A DNA stretch of 34,011 bases from Entrophospora sp. SA101 (lineage: Eukaryota > Glomeromycota > Glomeromycetes > Entrophosporales > Entrophosporaceae). Below, in pieces: positions 1 to 9,801 of this stretch. Position 1 is the stretch's first letter, and each line of letters begins with the position of its first letter. The notes under the pieces were generated by a model, which saw only the letters and a list, made by a program, of their open reading frames with translations, ran no database searches and was not told the origin of the DNA. The DNA is taken from positions 90,270 to 124,280 of the forward strand of contig CAUDNR010004389.1 of NCBI GenBank assembly GCA_958430865.1, written 5' to 3'. The position numbers and the translations under genes were made by a program.

Positions 1-914
1 ATTTTATTCCATTCCTCTTTTAAAGCAGCCTCAAGTTCTTTAAGATTTCTTAGATTGTTAGGACGACTTCTAATACGTGTTTCTAGCACATGCCAAAGAT
101 GCTCAATAGGGTTTAGATCTGGAGATTGGCTTGACCAATTTTTCAATATTTTAATTTCGTTTGTTTTCAACCACTCTTGAACATCTTTAGCAGTATGAAC
201 AGGAGCATTATCATCTTGAAATGAATACCCATGCCCATTAAAATCTTTATCAATTAAGAACAGCAAATTTGTTTCCAGTACTTGAATATAATCATGTCGG
301 TTCATTTTGCCATCAACTTTTACCAATGGTCCTAATCCTTTACCCGAAAAACAACCCCACATCATTATGCCACCACCACCATGTTTTACTGTTGGTCTAA
401 GATTTTCAATATTGAATCTGGTTCCAGGTGTTCTCCAGACATATCCCGGACCATCATTCTTAAATATTGTAAACCTACTCTCATCACTCCAAATGATATT
501 CTTCCACTTTCTTACACTCCAATCTTTTTTTCCTAGGCACTAATTCAAACGTTTTATTCTTTGTTGCTCATTAATCAAAGGTTTAGAAGCAGGAACACGA
601 GCAAATACGTTGATTCCATGTAAACTTCTTCTAATAGTTTTTGTAGAAACATGTAACCAGTTTCCTGATTAAAATGGTTCTTTATCTGTTCAGCTGATTT
701 ACGGTTGTTATGTTTAAGAATATTTTTTAATGCTTGTTGATGGTCAGTATTTAAAATTTTTGGACATCCACTTCTTGGTAAATCTGCCATACTATCTCTT
801 TCTTGAAAATTCTTCATGGTACGACATACTGTTGTGGTGGGAAAGCCAAGTATTTTAGAAATACTTCTATATGAGGCTCCACTTTTATAAAAGCCAACTA
901 TTTGTATTAGACAT
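1..914 (-). pseudogene. Tc1/mariner (DDE) transposase, broken, partial
   Basis: The protein would cut and paste the element at TA sites. On the minus strand I read an N-terminal helix-turn-helix part (YKSGASYRSISKILGF, near 900-840), then the DDE core with WSDESRF (first Asp), FQDDNAP (second Asp) and [11 protein letters not shown] (third acidic residue, near 140-100). The catalytic triad is therefore recognisable in order. The gene is dead. The frame shifts near 660, where the ORF starting at 817 leaves the transposase frame. An in-frame TAG lies near 550 just before the first Asp block. The N-terminus lacks a matching in-frame start. The C-terminus lies beyond the window. Confidence 0.88.
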
Positions 915-950
915 TTTTTATTTTTTTTTGAAATTTAAAATTTTGAAAAC

Positions 951-988
951 TTTTTAAGATCTTTTTTTTAAAAAAAAGATCTTAAAAA
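951..988. repeat. Perfect 38-base palindrome (A/T-tract hairpin)
   Basis: Two 19-base arms, 951-969 and 970-988, are exact reverse complements with no spacer. Each arm contains AAGATC next to an eight-base T or A run. It lies between the transposase start and the outer terminus of the Tc1 element and could be an inner part of its terminal repeat or a chance cruciform-forming tract. Confidence 0.8.
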
Positions 989-1523
989 ATATGCGATAAA
1001 AATTACTTTTTCAGAATCAGCAAAACTTGGGTTTTCATATACAAAATTTCCAAAACATATTATTATGTAGGTTCTTGGACAATTTCTAAAAACATCATGT
1101 GAAAAATTTTTGATTGTCAAAATTTAATCGAATTTCATTTTTATGTATTTATTCGAGTTCTACGGAACCTAGACGCATGGGATTTTGTATAGATATTCTC
1201 ATAAGGACCTAAATTGCAAATGATATAAATTTCATATATGTTTATTATGTACATTTTTGCGCAATTAATAAAAACAAGTGTTCCGAAACTTTTGTCCAAG
1301 TACTGTATGTTAGTGTATGGATTTGTAAAATTAAAAATATTATTATTGTTATTTATTACTACTGCTATTATTGATGCTGTTATTGTTATGCTTATAATGT
1401 TTAGAATGAAATATGTATATTATGTATGGATTTGTTTGTTAGGTTTATGGCATTTAATGTTTAAAACCAATGACTTCTAAAGTTAAAATTGTTTCAAATA
1501 TTACTATATAATACTATTATTAC

Positions 1524-1697
1524 CAGTGTTTTGATCCGAAACTCTGAGTTTAGGGAAAACCCAAAACAGAATCTAACAAAAACCACCCGAAACTAGTTTA
1601 GGTTAGTAGTTTATGTTTAGGTTTAGTTTCCTGCTTAGTGTAAGTTCATTTTCCGAACCGTTTCGGGAAGCCAAAAGAGTTTCTGGTCACAACACTG
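1524..1697. mobile_element. hAT-type MITE, 174 bp, with 8-bp target duplication
   Basis: The element starts CAGTGTTTTGA and ends in the complement of CAGTGTTGTGA. Its terminal inverted repeats match at about 19 of 22 bases. The flanks at 1516-1523 and 1698-1705 are the same 8 bases (ATTATTAC). A CAGTG-type terminus with an 8-bp duplication is the hallmark of hAT-superfamily transposons. It has no coding capacity, so it would depend on a transposase from elsewhere. The flank is AT-rich, so chance could help the 8-mer match, but together with the inverted repeats the call is strong. Confidence 0.85.
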
Positions 1698-1854
1698 ATT
1701 ATTACTACCACTATTATTGTTATTATTATTATTATTATTTGCTTTATTAATTCCTTTGTTTTTTTCTCCCTCACTCGATTATTTTTTCGATTTTCGATTA
1801 AATCGATAATAATAATCGATTGACATCCCTAATACTAATTTGATATAAATCCCC

Positions 1855-1859
<5 letters not shown>

Positions 1860-1886
<27 letters not shown>
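1860..1886. repeat. (TA)n microsatellite
   Basis: An uninterrupted alternating TA run in non-coding DNA. The surrounding 1.7-2.55 kb contains only AT-rich sequence, trinucleotide ATT runs and one unrecognised 41-residue minus-strand ORF (2078-2203) that I could not assign. Confidence 0.9.
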
Positions 1887-2574
1887 AGAATGGTCGAATT
1901 TTTTTAACAATAATTTGTTTATTTGTTACTTGTTTTTAGCATAAACAAGTCTACCAATAAAAATGCAAAGTGAGGTTTCGTTTTTTAGATATTATGCATG
2001 CTCTGCGAGATCAATATTTTATTTTTAACATCATTAAAGTTACCTTGAGTTTGGACATCTTTGTGTAAAAAGTCACATCACTTGAGTGGGTCAATGCAAT
2101 AGTCTATTTTATTAATTTGAAAAATATAAGTAGGACCATCGTCTCCACATTTTTTCACAACACCACCAACCAACAAACGTATAGGATATTTTGGCTTAAC
2201 CATTTATTATTATTATTATTATAGTGATACAACTTTAGAACGCCAATAATGTTACGATCCTTGAATTGAATTCGTTAAACGTAAAATTTATTTTCACAAA
2301 TAGTAACACAAATTCTTCTATTTTTCAAGAGGGATAATTGTACTAACAAAACATATTAAAATAAACATCACAAAATACTCACTATTGAAAAAGCAATACA
2401 GAAGTTGGAATTTTAGATAAATGTATCAAACCATTTACGTCTATACCAACGAGTATATTATTTTAAATGGAAAAATGTAATAACCAATGTATTAGTAATT
2501 CTGATGCATTTTTTAACAAAAAATTTTTTTTTTGCAGTTATTCTAATGAAAATACCAGAATATTTGAATAATAC

Positions 2575-3368
2575 ATTATATCAACTTGTGGCATATGTTC
2601 TGGAGATCCTGCATATAAAGTTTAAATTTTCCAATAAAAATTCGTGATAAGTTTTTTTAATCATTGCTCTAAAGCTTACATGATAACATTGTTTAATATT
2701 TTTACATCTGATAAATTAAGATCATCTGATTTTCAAGAAAAAGATTTTTTACACGATTTTGAATGCTTTTTTTTTAACGAATTATTAAAGATTTTGGTAA
2801 ATTTTAAAAATGAACTTAAATCAAGTTGAACGTGGATAAATTATTGGTCTCTATAGAGGTGGAAATTCAAAAGTCAAAATTAGCAAAATTCTGGAAGGGT
2901 GGCCAAGTCAGTCTCCTGACCTAAATCCAATCGAACATTTGTGGAATGAACTAGAGACTCGTTTTCGAAAAAAACCTAGCCAGCAAAAAACTTAAAGGAG
3001 TTAGAGGCACTTTTAATTGAAGAATGGGATAAAATTCCAGAAGATGTGTATATGAAATTAATCGAAAGCATGCCTCGTAGAATTGAGGCATGTATTGCAA
3101 GTAATGGATGGCCCACGAAATATTAAATTAATAAGAGGTTTAGATCTGTTTAAAATTTACACGTTAATAAAATTGATCTTTCTTCAAAATTTTTTTTTTT
3201 TTTCAAAAATAATCAACTTTTTTTTATTTTTTATTGCTTAAGTTCTGGAAAATTTAGAAATATGAAACTATATGCAGGATCTCCAGAACATATGCCACAA
3301 GTTGATATAATTTTTTTGTACAATTATTATGTATTTAGGATGACCGAAACTTTTGCTAAGGTACTGTA
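2575..3368 (+). mobile_element. Internally deleted Tc1/mariner element
   Basis: Inner inverted repeats at 2575-2617 and 3269-3311 are perfect reverse complements over 43 bases. The right outer end continues to a Tc1-like terminus (CGAAACTTTTGCTAAGGTACTG) before TA at 3367-3368. The matching left outer end is not recognisable beyond 2575 and seems lost or diverged. Between the repeats lies a transposase whose middle is missing. The layout is that of a non-autonomous deletion derivative. Confidence 0.8.
2810..3126 (+). pseudogene. Tc1 transposase deletion derivative (core missing)
   Basis: The ORF region opens with a transposase N-terminus (MNLNQVERG, then a stop, then [19 protein letters not shown]). 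It passes in the same frame straight into the C-terminal catalytic block ([16 protein letters not shown]). The region that should hold the first two catalytic Asp residues is absent. The frame breaks again near 2993, and the tail (KELEALLIEEWDKIPEDVY onward) continues in another frame to a natural stop at 3126. The TAA at codon 10, the frameshift and the missing core mean no active enzyme. It is related to, but distinct from, the transposase at 1-914. Confidence 0.85.
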
Positions 3369-3970
3369 GATGATGTTATTGTACACAAACATAAAAAATG
3401 TGCTCCCTTGATTCTTTATTTCACAAATTTTAATCTAGTTTATGGGGTAAAAAGTGTTTTATTATTAATACTTCTCTGCCTCTTTGAGCTATCAAGCCAG
3501 CTTTACTATCACGTACGTATAAGTACAAGCCCGACAATTGTTTTCTTTCGAAAGTTCTTATATAACACAGCAAATATGGAGGAATGGAAATATTGAAATA
3601 AATATGTTCTTTTACAGATTCATACATGGACAAATGGCAGTGGATTTTATTGTTATTATCTAATGTTTAAATTACATTCTAAATATAATTGTATGCAAAT
3701 CAGCACAGATCTCCTTATTATTATTATTTATTATTATTGTTTGTTGTGTTGTTTGGGTATGTATAAAATTCTGATTGGTTAATTGAGTAAATTGCAAATT
3801 CACATAAATGTACAACAAATTAAACTTTAAATAAACATGAATTTTTAATTGAACACGACATTAAAAAATTATTATTTTATCGATCACTAAAACGGTCTGA
3901 ATTCTAACAAAATCGCAATTTCAGTAGCAATTTAATTATTCTCACCATCTTGGGGTTACTCTAAAATACA
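3369..3970. other. Intergenic, no gene recognised
   Basis: AT-rich sequence with short ORFs on both strands that resemble nothing I know. Around 3690-3805 a stretch including AAAATTCTGATTGGTTAATT resembles the reverse complement of about 9650-9700 (and the arm B copy near 22110-22160). It may therefore belong to an old dispersed repeat. Confidence 0.5.
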
Positions 3971-3971
3971 A

Positions 3972-4020
3972 TATATAAATGGCTCTAAATCTTTCTTTCT
4001 TTTTCTCTCATTATTCTTGC
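3972..4020 (+). promoter_or_regulatory. Putative core promoter of the carbonic-anhydrase-like gene
   Basis: A TATATAAA box at 3972-3979 is followed by a pyrimidine-rich tract (about 3989-4015), the usual layout of a fungal TATA promoter with a CT-rich start region. The ATG lies about 110-140 bases downstream at 4130. Confidence 0.4.
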
Positions 4021-4129
4021 GTGTATACATACATACATACATGCATAATTTCTGTGATAATTTATACAAAATTATCTTATATAATTATTAATTAATCACA
4101 TAACTAAGCAATTATACATATTTTCGAGA

Positions 4130-4967
4130 ATGAGGTCAATTACAATTCTCCTTGCTATTTCCATTTGCGTTTTTTTCCTAGTTCAATCGGTTTTTTCAAC
4201 AAAATCTTGTAAATTATCACCAATTAACGTCCGGTCCAAAAATTTTGATGGATTGTATATAGAAGGCTTCGGTGTCAAAACGGCACATGATGTAAAATTG
4301 AAGGTCAAAAAAGATTTCATCGAGCTCACTTCCAAGGATTTCAAAAATTCTCATATCACCGTAGAGGATGAAGGCGATTACACCACGTATCTGATGGATA
4401 AGATCGTAATCAACACACCAGCTCTAAATAAACTCAATGGCAAAACCCTCCCTGCCGAGATAAACTTCGTATACAAGAAAGAACGTAATGGCTCCGGCAA
4501 TAATCCAAATAACCTGGCCATCCTTACTACTCTTTATAAATTTGGTAAATTTGGTGGCAGCCCTTTCTGGGATGAAGTTATCAAGGCAGTAAGTATAATT
4601 TCCTTGTCTATCGTATATATAAATAATGTATCATTTCCTTATATTTACTTGATATGTTTTATGTCACAATAGCTAAAGCGAAACAAGAAGATGGATGTGC
4701 TTAAATTTAAGAATTTACTTGATATTACGGACTCCCATAATGTAAGCATGAATTCAATTTCCATATTAATATATATAATAATATATTATTTAACAATTCT
4801 AATTTATATATATAATCATATTCATCATAAATTTAAAGGGATTCAATTATGATGGTACTTTGACATCACCGCCATGCAAACCTGTTGAATGGTCCATTAG
4901 CAGTAAGATTCACGCGATCAGTATATCTCAATTTAGAGCATTAAAAGCAGCCATGAAAAAACGTTAA
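4130..4967 (+). CDS. Secreted alpha-carbonic-anhydrase-like protein lacking zinc ligands
   Basis: Three exons (4130-4588, 4673-4741, 4839-4967) join in frame to a 218-residue protein; both introns are GT-AG and begin GTAAG. Residues 1-23 are a signal peptide (hydrophobic core ILLAISICVFFLVQSVF). Alpha-carbonic-anhydrase landmarks follow: SPINV (30-34), INTPALNKLNGK (94-105, the family's HFHxPSEHxxNGK region), AEINFVYK (109-116, the family's LEVHxVH strand) and YDGTLTSPPC (180-189). C27 and C189 sit where secreted family members form their disulfide. The three histidines that bind the catalytic zinc are replaced by V93, N95 and N112. The protein is probably not a CO2 hydratase; binding of another ligand or partner is possible. 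The 218 residues are slightly short for the family. Reading straight through intron 1 gives a spurious 180-residue ORF to 4672. Confidence 0.85.
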
Positions 4968-5146
4968 AGAGTACTACAAAAATTTAGAAAGAGAGAAATA
5001 GATTCGAATGAATATTTTTTTTAAACAATTTGAATTGATATTATATTATTATTGTTAGATTAGATTTTAATTTTAATACTCTATGCTTTTTTGTACTAAG
5101 CAATTAATTATTTGTAATGCAAAAAAACGTCACTTTGACGAATAAT

Positions 5147-5152
5147 AATAAA
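5147..5152 (+). terminator. Putative poly(A) signal of the carbonic-anhydrase-like gene
   Basis: AATAAA lies 180 bases after the stop codon at 4967 within an AATAATAATAAAC run. In so AT-rich a sequence the hexamer alone is weak evidence. Confidence 0.35.
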
Positions 5153-5696
5153 CACACAATGAAAGATGTTCAATGATTTAAATAATTGTTTCATTTCTTT
5201 TAAAAGCGCTGACTGACTCTAATCAATAATCCTGGAAAACTGTCTTTTGGACAGAGTTTGGGTGTTCTTCTTGAAACTAAGAAAATAAACCATAAAATTA
5301 TCACTATTTTTTACGAGATATTTTGTAATAATTCTTTCCCAGACAATTATTTTTCGACAATAGTGTGCAACGCGGTCATTGTTTGAGTATGCATCTGAAT
5401 TATTTTTAACAAATTCCAATGGGCTATATTATCCTTGAGGGATTGTCCCACTTAAAAGTTGTTTTGGTAAAGAAAAGTGTTTCCTCTTAAGCTTTTCCTT
5501 TTTGACATTAAATGGATTAGTATACCATTGAATAGGCTACAGGTGCTAAATTGAAGATAATCATTCCCTAGTATATTTGTATAGAATCTATATAAGGTTA
5601 ATCAACAGAGATTTTTTCAAAGCCTTATCGAAATTCTATTATTTTGAAAAAGAAACTTTGCCACGCATAATTTATAGGGCCTAGTACTAGACCACA

Positions 5697-5831
5697 AATC
5701 ACATAGTCAACCCGTTATTCCGTTCAAAATTAGTTGTTAGTATTATTATAATTAGGTTTAGTAAATTTGGTTTCTAGAACCAACTTTGGTTTAACAGGGT
5801 TTTTCGGATTAATAGGGTTGATTACGTAGTT
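5697..5831. mobile_element. Possible small MITE (about 135 bp)
   Basis: The left end (5697-5723, around CACATAGTCAACCCGTTATTCCG) and the reverse complement of the right end (5801-5831, around TACGTAATCAACCCTATTAATCCG) share an imperfect inverted repeat of about 25-30 bases. The core TCAACCC and ATCCG/TTCCG blocks are aligned. There is no coding capacity. I could not define a target duplication. Confidence 0.4.
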
Positions 5832-7095
5832 GTATACTTTATTATGTTAAATTTTCTAAAATAAAAAAATCTGTAAAATAATTTTATCTGTTTATAGTAT
5901 TATTTGTTATTTGTTAGACTAGACATGTGGATATTACTTGGAATTCCATATTTTATAGGATGTCCCATATCCTAAATTTTCATAATAAATCAATCTCCGT
6001 ATTTATTATAAATAGAATTACCAATTACAGATTCCATGTTTTCAGGAAGGTAAAAATTGTACACAGATATTCATAATATGTGTTTAATTTTAGAACATGA
6101 ATATGTAGGGATGCAAACAAAAAGATCAAAAAAATTCCCGGATTTTGAATTGATTTTAATAATAAAGATAATTAAAGATTAAAAATCCATTAGTAATAAT
6201 ATAGTTAAAATCTATCATGACTTGTTTCTAATTAAAAATAACAAGCCAAAACATGCATTAGATCAAGTTTGTTATTATAATAATAATATCTTGATTCTTT
6301 TACATGTATTAGATCAAAAATTTATATTTAATACACATGGAATTTATGGAAAGCATACTGATGCCAAAAAAAAAGTATGGGATAGATCCATGATGCGTAC
6401 TAATATCTGATATGAAATACACACGGGATTTACAATGCATACAGGATGCATATTGGATTGGAATTTATGGAAAACATACTATAATACAGAATTCATCTTT
6501 CCCATACTAGTATGTAATTTAATATTAACACAACACATTGCATAATTCATATGGAGAAATACAAATTCCAGATGCTTTAAATCCCGTAATTTATATTAAT
6601 ATGTATTCCATATGCATACCATATCTAACCTGTATGCATCCCGTACTTTTTCACTGGAAGATCTATACATTCTTCCATACATTTTCCATCAATAATTTTT
6701 TATAGTAATAGGGCAGAAGGTGTGTAAGTAAATGTATAACAATAAAAGGTAATAAGTAGAATTGACATTTACCAAATAATTTCAGCATTTCAAAATATTT
6801 CAGCAAATGCCTAAATATTTCGGATTTGCTAACAACTTTAATCTTGATTCTTTACATACATTAGATCAAAAATTTAATAATAATAATGAAAAAATAATGA
6901 TAAACTTGATTTAATGAATCAAGTTACTGTCATTTATATCAAAAAAAAAAAAATTTGATAAAAAGGATGAATTGATTCTTTACACAATTATATCAATTTT
7001 ATTAATAATCGATTAATTATAATTGAATATTATTTCTTCATATATCTTCTACATTTTCAATTCAATTAAAAACCTAAATCAATTACCATATAAAA
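5832..7095. other. Gene-poor AT-rich region with imperfect repeats
   Basis: No gene is recognised. Two short direct repeats are visible: CTTGATTCTTTTACATGTATTAGATC near 6291 and its near copy near 6843, and GGAATTTATGGAAAGCATACT near 6339 and near 6460. Between about 6330 and 6660 several GTAxGGGAT and GCATxCAGG words occur in both orientations, suggesting a decayed inverted-repeat element. The short ORFs (for example 6222-6410) look like chance. Confidence 0.5.
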
Positions 7096-7597
7096 ATGTC
7101 TACTAAAGAATGTACATTCATTTCTTTATCCTTATTCAATGAAGCAGTAGGTAGAACAATGGACAAATGACTCCAATAATTGTAAATTTTAACAAGATCT
7201 GATTACAATGATATAAAAACTACATCACAAGGCTCAAAAAATCAAGCAACAGCTACTCAGAGATATAATATCAGAAGCAAATTTGTCCTCCAAAAAATTG
7301 GAGATAATGAAAGTGTATATGTAAAAATTGGACCAAAAAAAATGATGATAATTTAAAGCCATGAATAGTAAAAGAGGAGTTTTACCAGGTATTTTGTAAG
7401 ACCCACTTACAAAATAACCATGGAGGTCAAAATCAAACTTGGAGTAATATTAAAAAAAAAGTGGGGTGGAGTTAAACAAGACTTAATTGAATTATTTGTT
7501 GAAAGGTGTCTTACTTGCTCTAGCAGAAATAATGTTAGACAATTAATGGTTGCTGGAAAACTGATAATTGCAACATCTTTTTATGTTACGCTTACAA

Positions 7598-7894
7598 GTA
7601 ATTAATTTTAAATTAAGGGTAATATACAGAACCTATGTGACAAATAAGAATTAATTCTTAGAGTTGGTAAACACTCCGTAATTCTTGCCACCCCAGCCCA
7701 CAAATTTAATCATCACATCATTGATAAATGTCACGTAGGTTTTACAAAAATTTTGAGCCACAATTTAGTTTCTATTTTTGTAGAATGAATTGCCATTTTT
7801 GGTAGGTTCTGTATATTTCATAATTTAATTGATTTTTTTTTTTGGTTCATTTTATTAAAATAAAATTAATAAAATAATTCATAAAAATTAATAG
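7598..7894 (+). other. Intron of the integrase pseudogene enlarged by a MITE
   Basis: GT at 7598-7599 and AG at 7893-7894 bound an intron between the codons for TLT and VDL. The same intron in arm B (23915-23984, reverse strand) is only 70 bases; here it is 297. The intron ends match, so the extra sequence is an insertion. Confidence 0.75.
7617..7821. mobile_element. MITE inserted in the integrase intron
   Basis: A 15-base perfect inverted repeat (AATATACAGAACCTA at 7621-7635, its complement at 7803-7817) bounds about 200 bases without coding capacity. The orthologous intron in arm B lacks it. The first 50-60 bases resemble 10883-10951 (GGGTAATAT...ACAGAA...GTGACAA...AAGAATTAATT), so the family has at least two members here. 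Exact ends and the target duplication are uncertain because the flanks are AATT-rich. Confidence 0.65.
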
Positions 7895-8483
7895 GTGGAC
7901 CTTGTGGAAATGTCTCCTGATGGAGAATATAAATACATTCTTCATGCTCGTGACCATTTTACTAGATATTCATGGGATATCCCTTGAAATCTAAATCTTT
8001 AATTGAGGTTGCAGCAAATTTATTTGACTTGTTTACAGCTTTTGGAGCTCTAACAATATTACAATCAGATAATGGAAAGGAGTTCAATTCTCAAGTAACA
8101 AAAGGTTTGATGGGATATGGCTAGGCACAAAAATTATTAATGGCAGGCCATGTCATCCACGGCCCCAGGAGCTTGTAGAACTTGGAATAAGGATTTAGAA
8201 AACAAATTATCAAAGATAATTGGTTGTTTGTACTAAAAATTATAATCTATAGTATGAATATTTCTATTTCTATAATACTCCAGATTGTTTGGTTTTTGGT
8301 ATTGAACCAAGAAGTAATGATACAGTATTGGAATTATTATTTGCTGATTGTTACATTAATTAAGAGGACATACCAAGCAATATAACAATTGAAGGTGAAA
8401 ACATTCAATAATTTTATCAACAAAACTCAATTTACACATTATTTAATTAAAACCTAATTTTAAAAAATAACTTGTATTTTCAG

Positions 8484-9173
8484 ATCAAATTAATAATGAA
8501 GCTAATAATGATAATAACAATAATTATGATGATGGTAAACAATACTTCAAAAAAAATTTATTTATTTATTATAAAGGTTCTAAAAATGCATTCGAATTTT
8601 TAGATATAATTATTGCAAGTACTAGTGGTGGTGTTATTTATAATAATAATGATGATGCCGTTAATGTTGACACAAATGATGAAGCTAGTGGTAAGTAATA
8701 TTTCAAACGTTTATTTATTTATTTATTTATTGGTAATGATAGTAATAATAATCATGATTATGATGATGAAGCTAGTAGTGAGCAATATTTCAAACGTTTA
8801 TTTATTGTAAATGCAATTGATTTTTAGATGGAACTATTGCGAGTACTAGCAGTGGTGTTAGTAATAATAATGATGGTGGTGATGGTATGTAATCTTTTTA
8901 AGAATTTATTTATTATAAAGGTTCTAAAATGTGTTTGAATTTTTAGATGAAATTATTGCAAGTGTTAGTGGTGGTGTTAGTAACAATAATAACAATGATG
9001 GTGATGGCAAGTAATCTTTTTAAGAATTTATTTATTTATTTACTTATTTATTCGTTATAATAAGTCTAACAATAGCATTCAAATTTTAGATGAAAATATC
9101 ATTGCAAGTACTGATGTTGTTGTTAACAGTAGCAGTAGTAATAATCGTGAAGATGGGGAGTATTTGTATATTG
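8484..9173 (+). repeat. Tandem array of symmetric mini-exons with their introns
   Basis: Five exon-like units lie in a row: 8484-8534, 8604-8690, 8828-8884, 8947-9006 and 9090-9173. Their lengths are 51, 87, 57, 60 and 84, all multiples of three. Each is preceded by AG, starts AT and ends with a single G before a donor (GTAAAC, GTAAGT, GTATGT, GCAAGT, GTAATT). Every unit thus begins with an Asp codon split across the junction and can be skipped or repeated without changing frame. The peptides are D-x-I-I-A-S-x-S-x-G-V then Asn/Asp-rich runs. The separating introns share TTTATTTATT and TCTAAAAxTG words. A decayed unit lies at about 8733-8790. The fourth donor is of the GC type. Confidence 0.65.
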
Positions 9174-9801
9174 GTAATTACTTTTTGAAGCTCTTTGTAA
9201 TATTGATTACTGATTTTCAATTGATGGTCTAACATTTAATTATGGCTGTTCATCATCATTATTTTCATTACATTATTAAAAATCACTATGTACCACAAAT
9301 AGAGAATACAGATATCTAATTTGTGCGCAGTTCAACATTCTCATCCTCAATTGTATCGATAATATTGATATATAAATTCTTGTATATAAATTTATTTTAC
9401 ATTCAAGGAAGAAAAATCTATTCTATATTCTTGAGGCAATGCCTTTTTGTTTACGTACTGATTGGCAACTGAATATTTTTAGCTTGAATTGCATAATCCA
9501 ATCTTATCCATGCTTGATTTTACTGGTGATATAGTTGCAATAATGCATACCAAGCGAGTCTTGTAATAATCCTGCCAGTTACTTTCTCTTAATAATAAAA
9601 TAATAATAATATAAAAATAAAAATAATGGAAACATTAATGTACTGTTGTACGTGAAATTCAAATTAGCCAATCAGAATTTTGTATCCAAAACACCCACCC
9701 CAAAATTTAATTCACCACAAACATGATTTTCACACTAGATGTAATAAAAAGATCCAAGACCACAGATCTCAGCAATAGCATTGCATTAGTGTAATAATAT
9801 C
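9174..9801. other. Intergenic remnant DNA
   Basis: No gene is recognised. The stretch about 9648-9710 resembles the reverse complement of 3690-3805 and so belongs to a dispersed repeat. Confidence 0.45.

Larger units (their letters stand above)
1..1305 (-). mobile_element. Tc1/mariner element, right part with its outer end
   Basis: The element reads on the minus strand and leaves the window at its left edge. Its outer end lies near 1305, where the sequence closes with the Tc1-type terminus CCAAGTACTG followed by a TA dinucleotide at 1306-1307, the usual target site. The same type of terminus (AAGGTACTG-TA) closes the second Tc1 relic at 3368, so the two belong to related families. The interior carries a decayed transposase. 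About 390 bases of AT-rich non-coding DNA lie between the transposase start and the terminus and include a perfect 38-base palindrome. Confidence 0.75.
7096..9173 (+). pseudogene. KRBA2-like / retroviral-type integrase gene, broken
   Basis: The start is taken as the ATG at 7096 (MSTKECTFISLSLFNEAVG). After stops and frameshifts an H2C2 zinc-binding module is readable at about 7418-7545 (NHGGQNQTWSNIKKKWGG ... ERCLTCSSRN). An intron (7598-7894) interrupts the gene. It is followed by the integrase catalytic core: VDLVEMSPDGEYKYILHARD (first Asp) and LQSDNGKEF (second Asp) up to about 8095. A single missing G near 7975 turns SWGYPLKSKS into a premature stop; arm B keeps that G. Later parts (EPRSNDTVLELLFADCYIN) remain readable to about 8400, then a mini-exon array follows. 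Integrases of this type are known from domesticated or relic Gypsy-like elements. I infer that the gene once made a DNA-joining or DNA-binding protein and is now dead. Confidence 0.75.

Noticed and set aside
307..543. 78-residue plus-strand ORF
   Set aside because: It lies antisense to the well-supported transposase core.
4130..4672. 180-residue single-exon reading of the carbonic-anhydrase-like gene
   Set aside because: The last 27 residues are intron translation; splicing at 4588/4673 and 4741/4839 restores the conserved SPPC region.
8484..9173. CRISPR-like or simple minisatellite array
   Set aside because: Units vary in length, spacers are not unique inserts, and splice signals with codon phase explain the pattern better.
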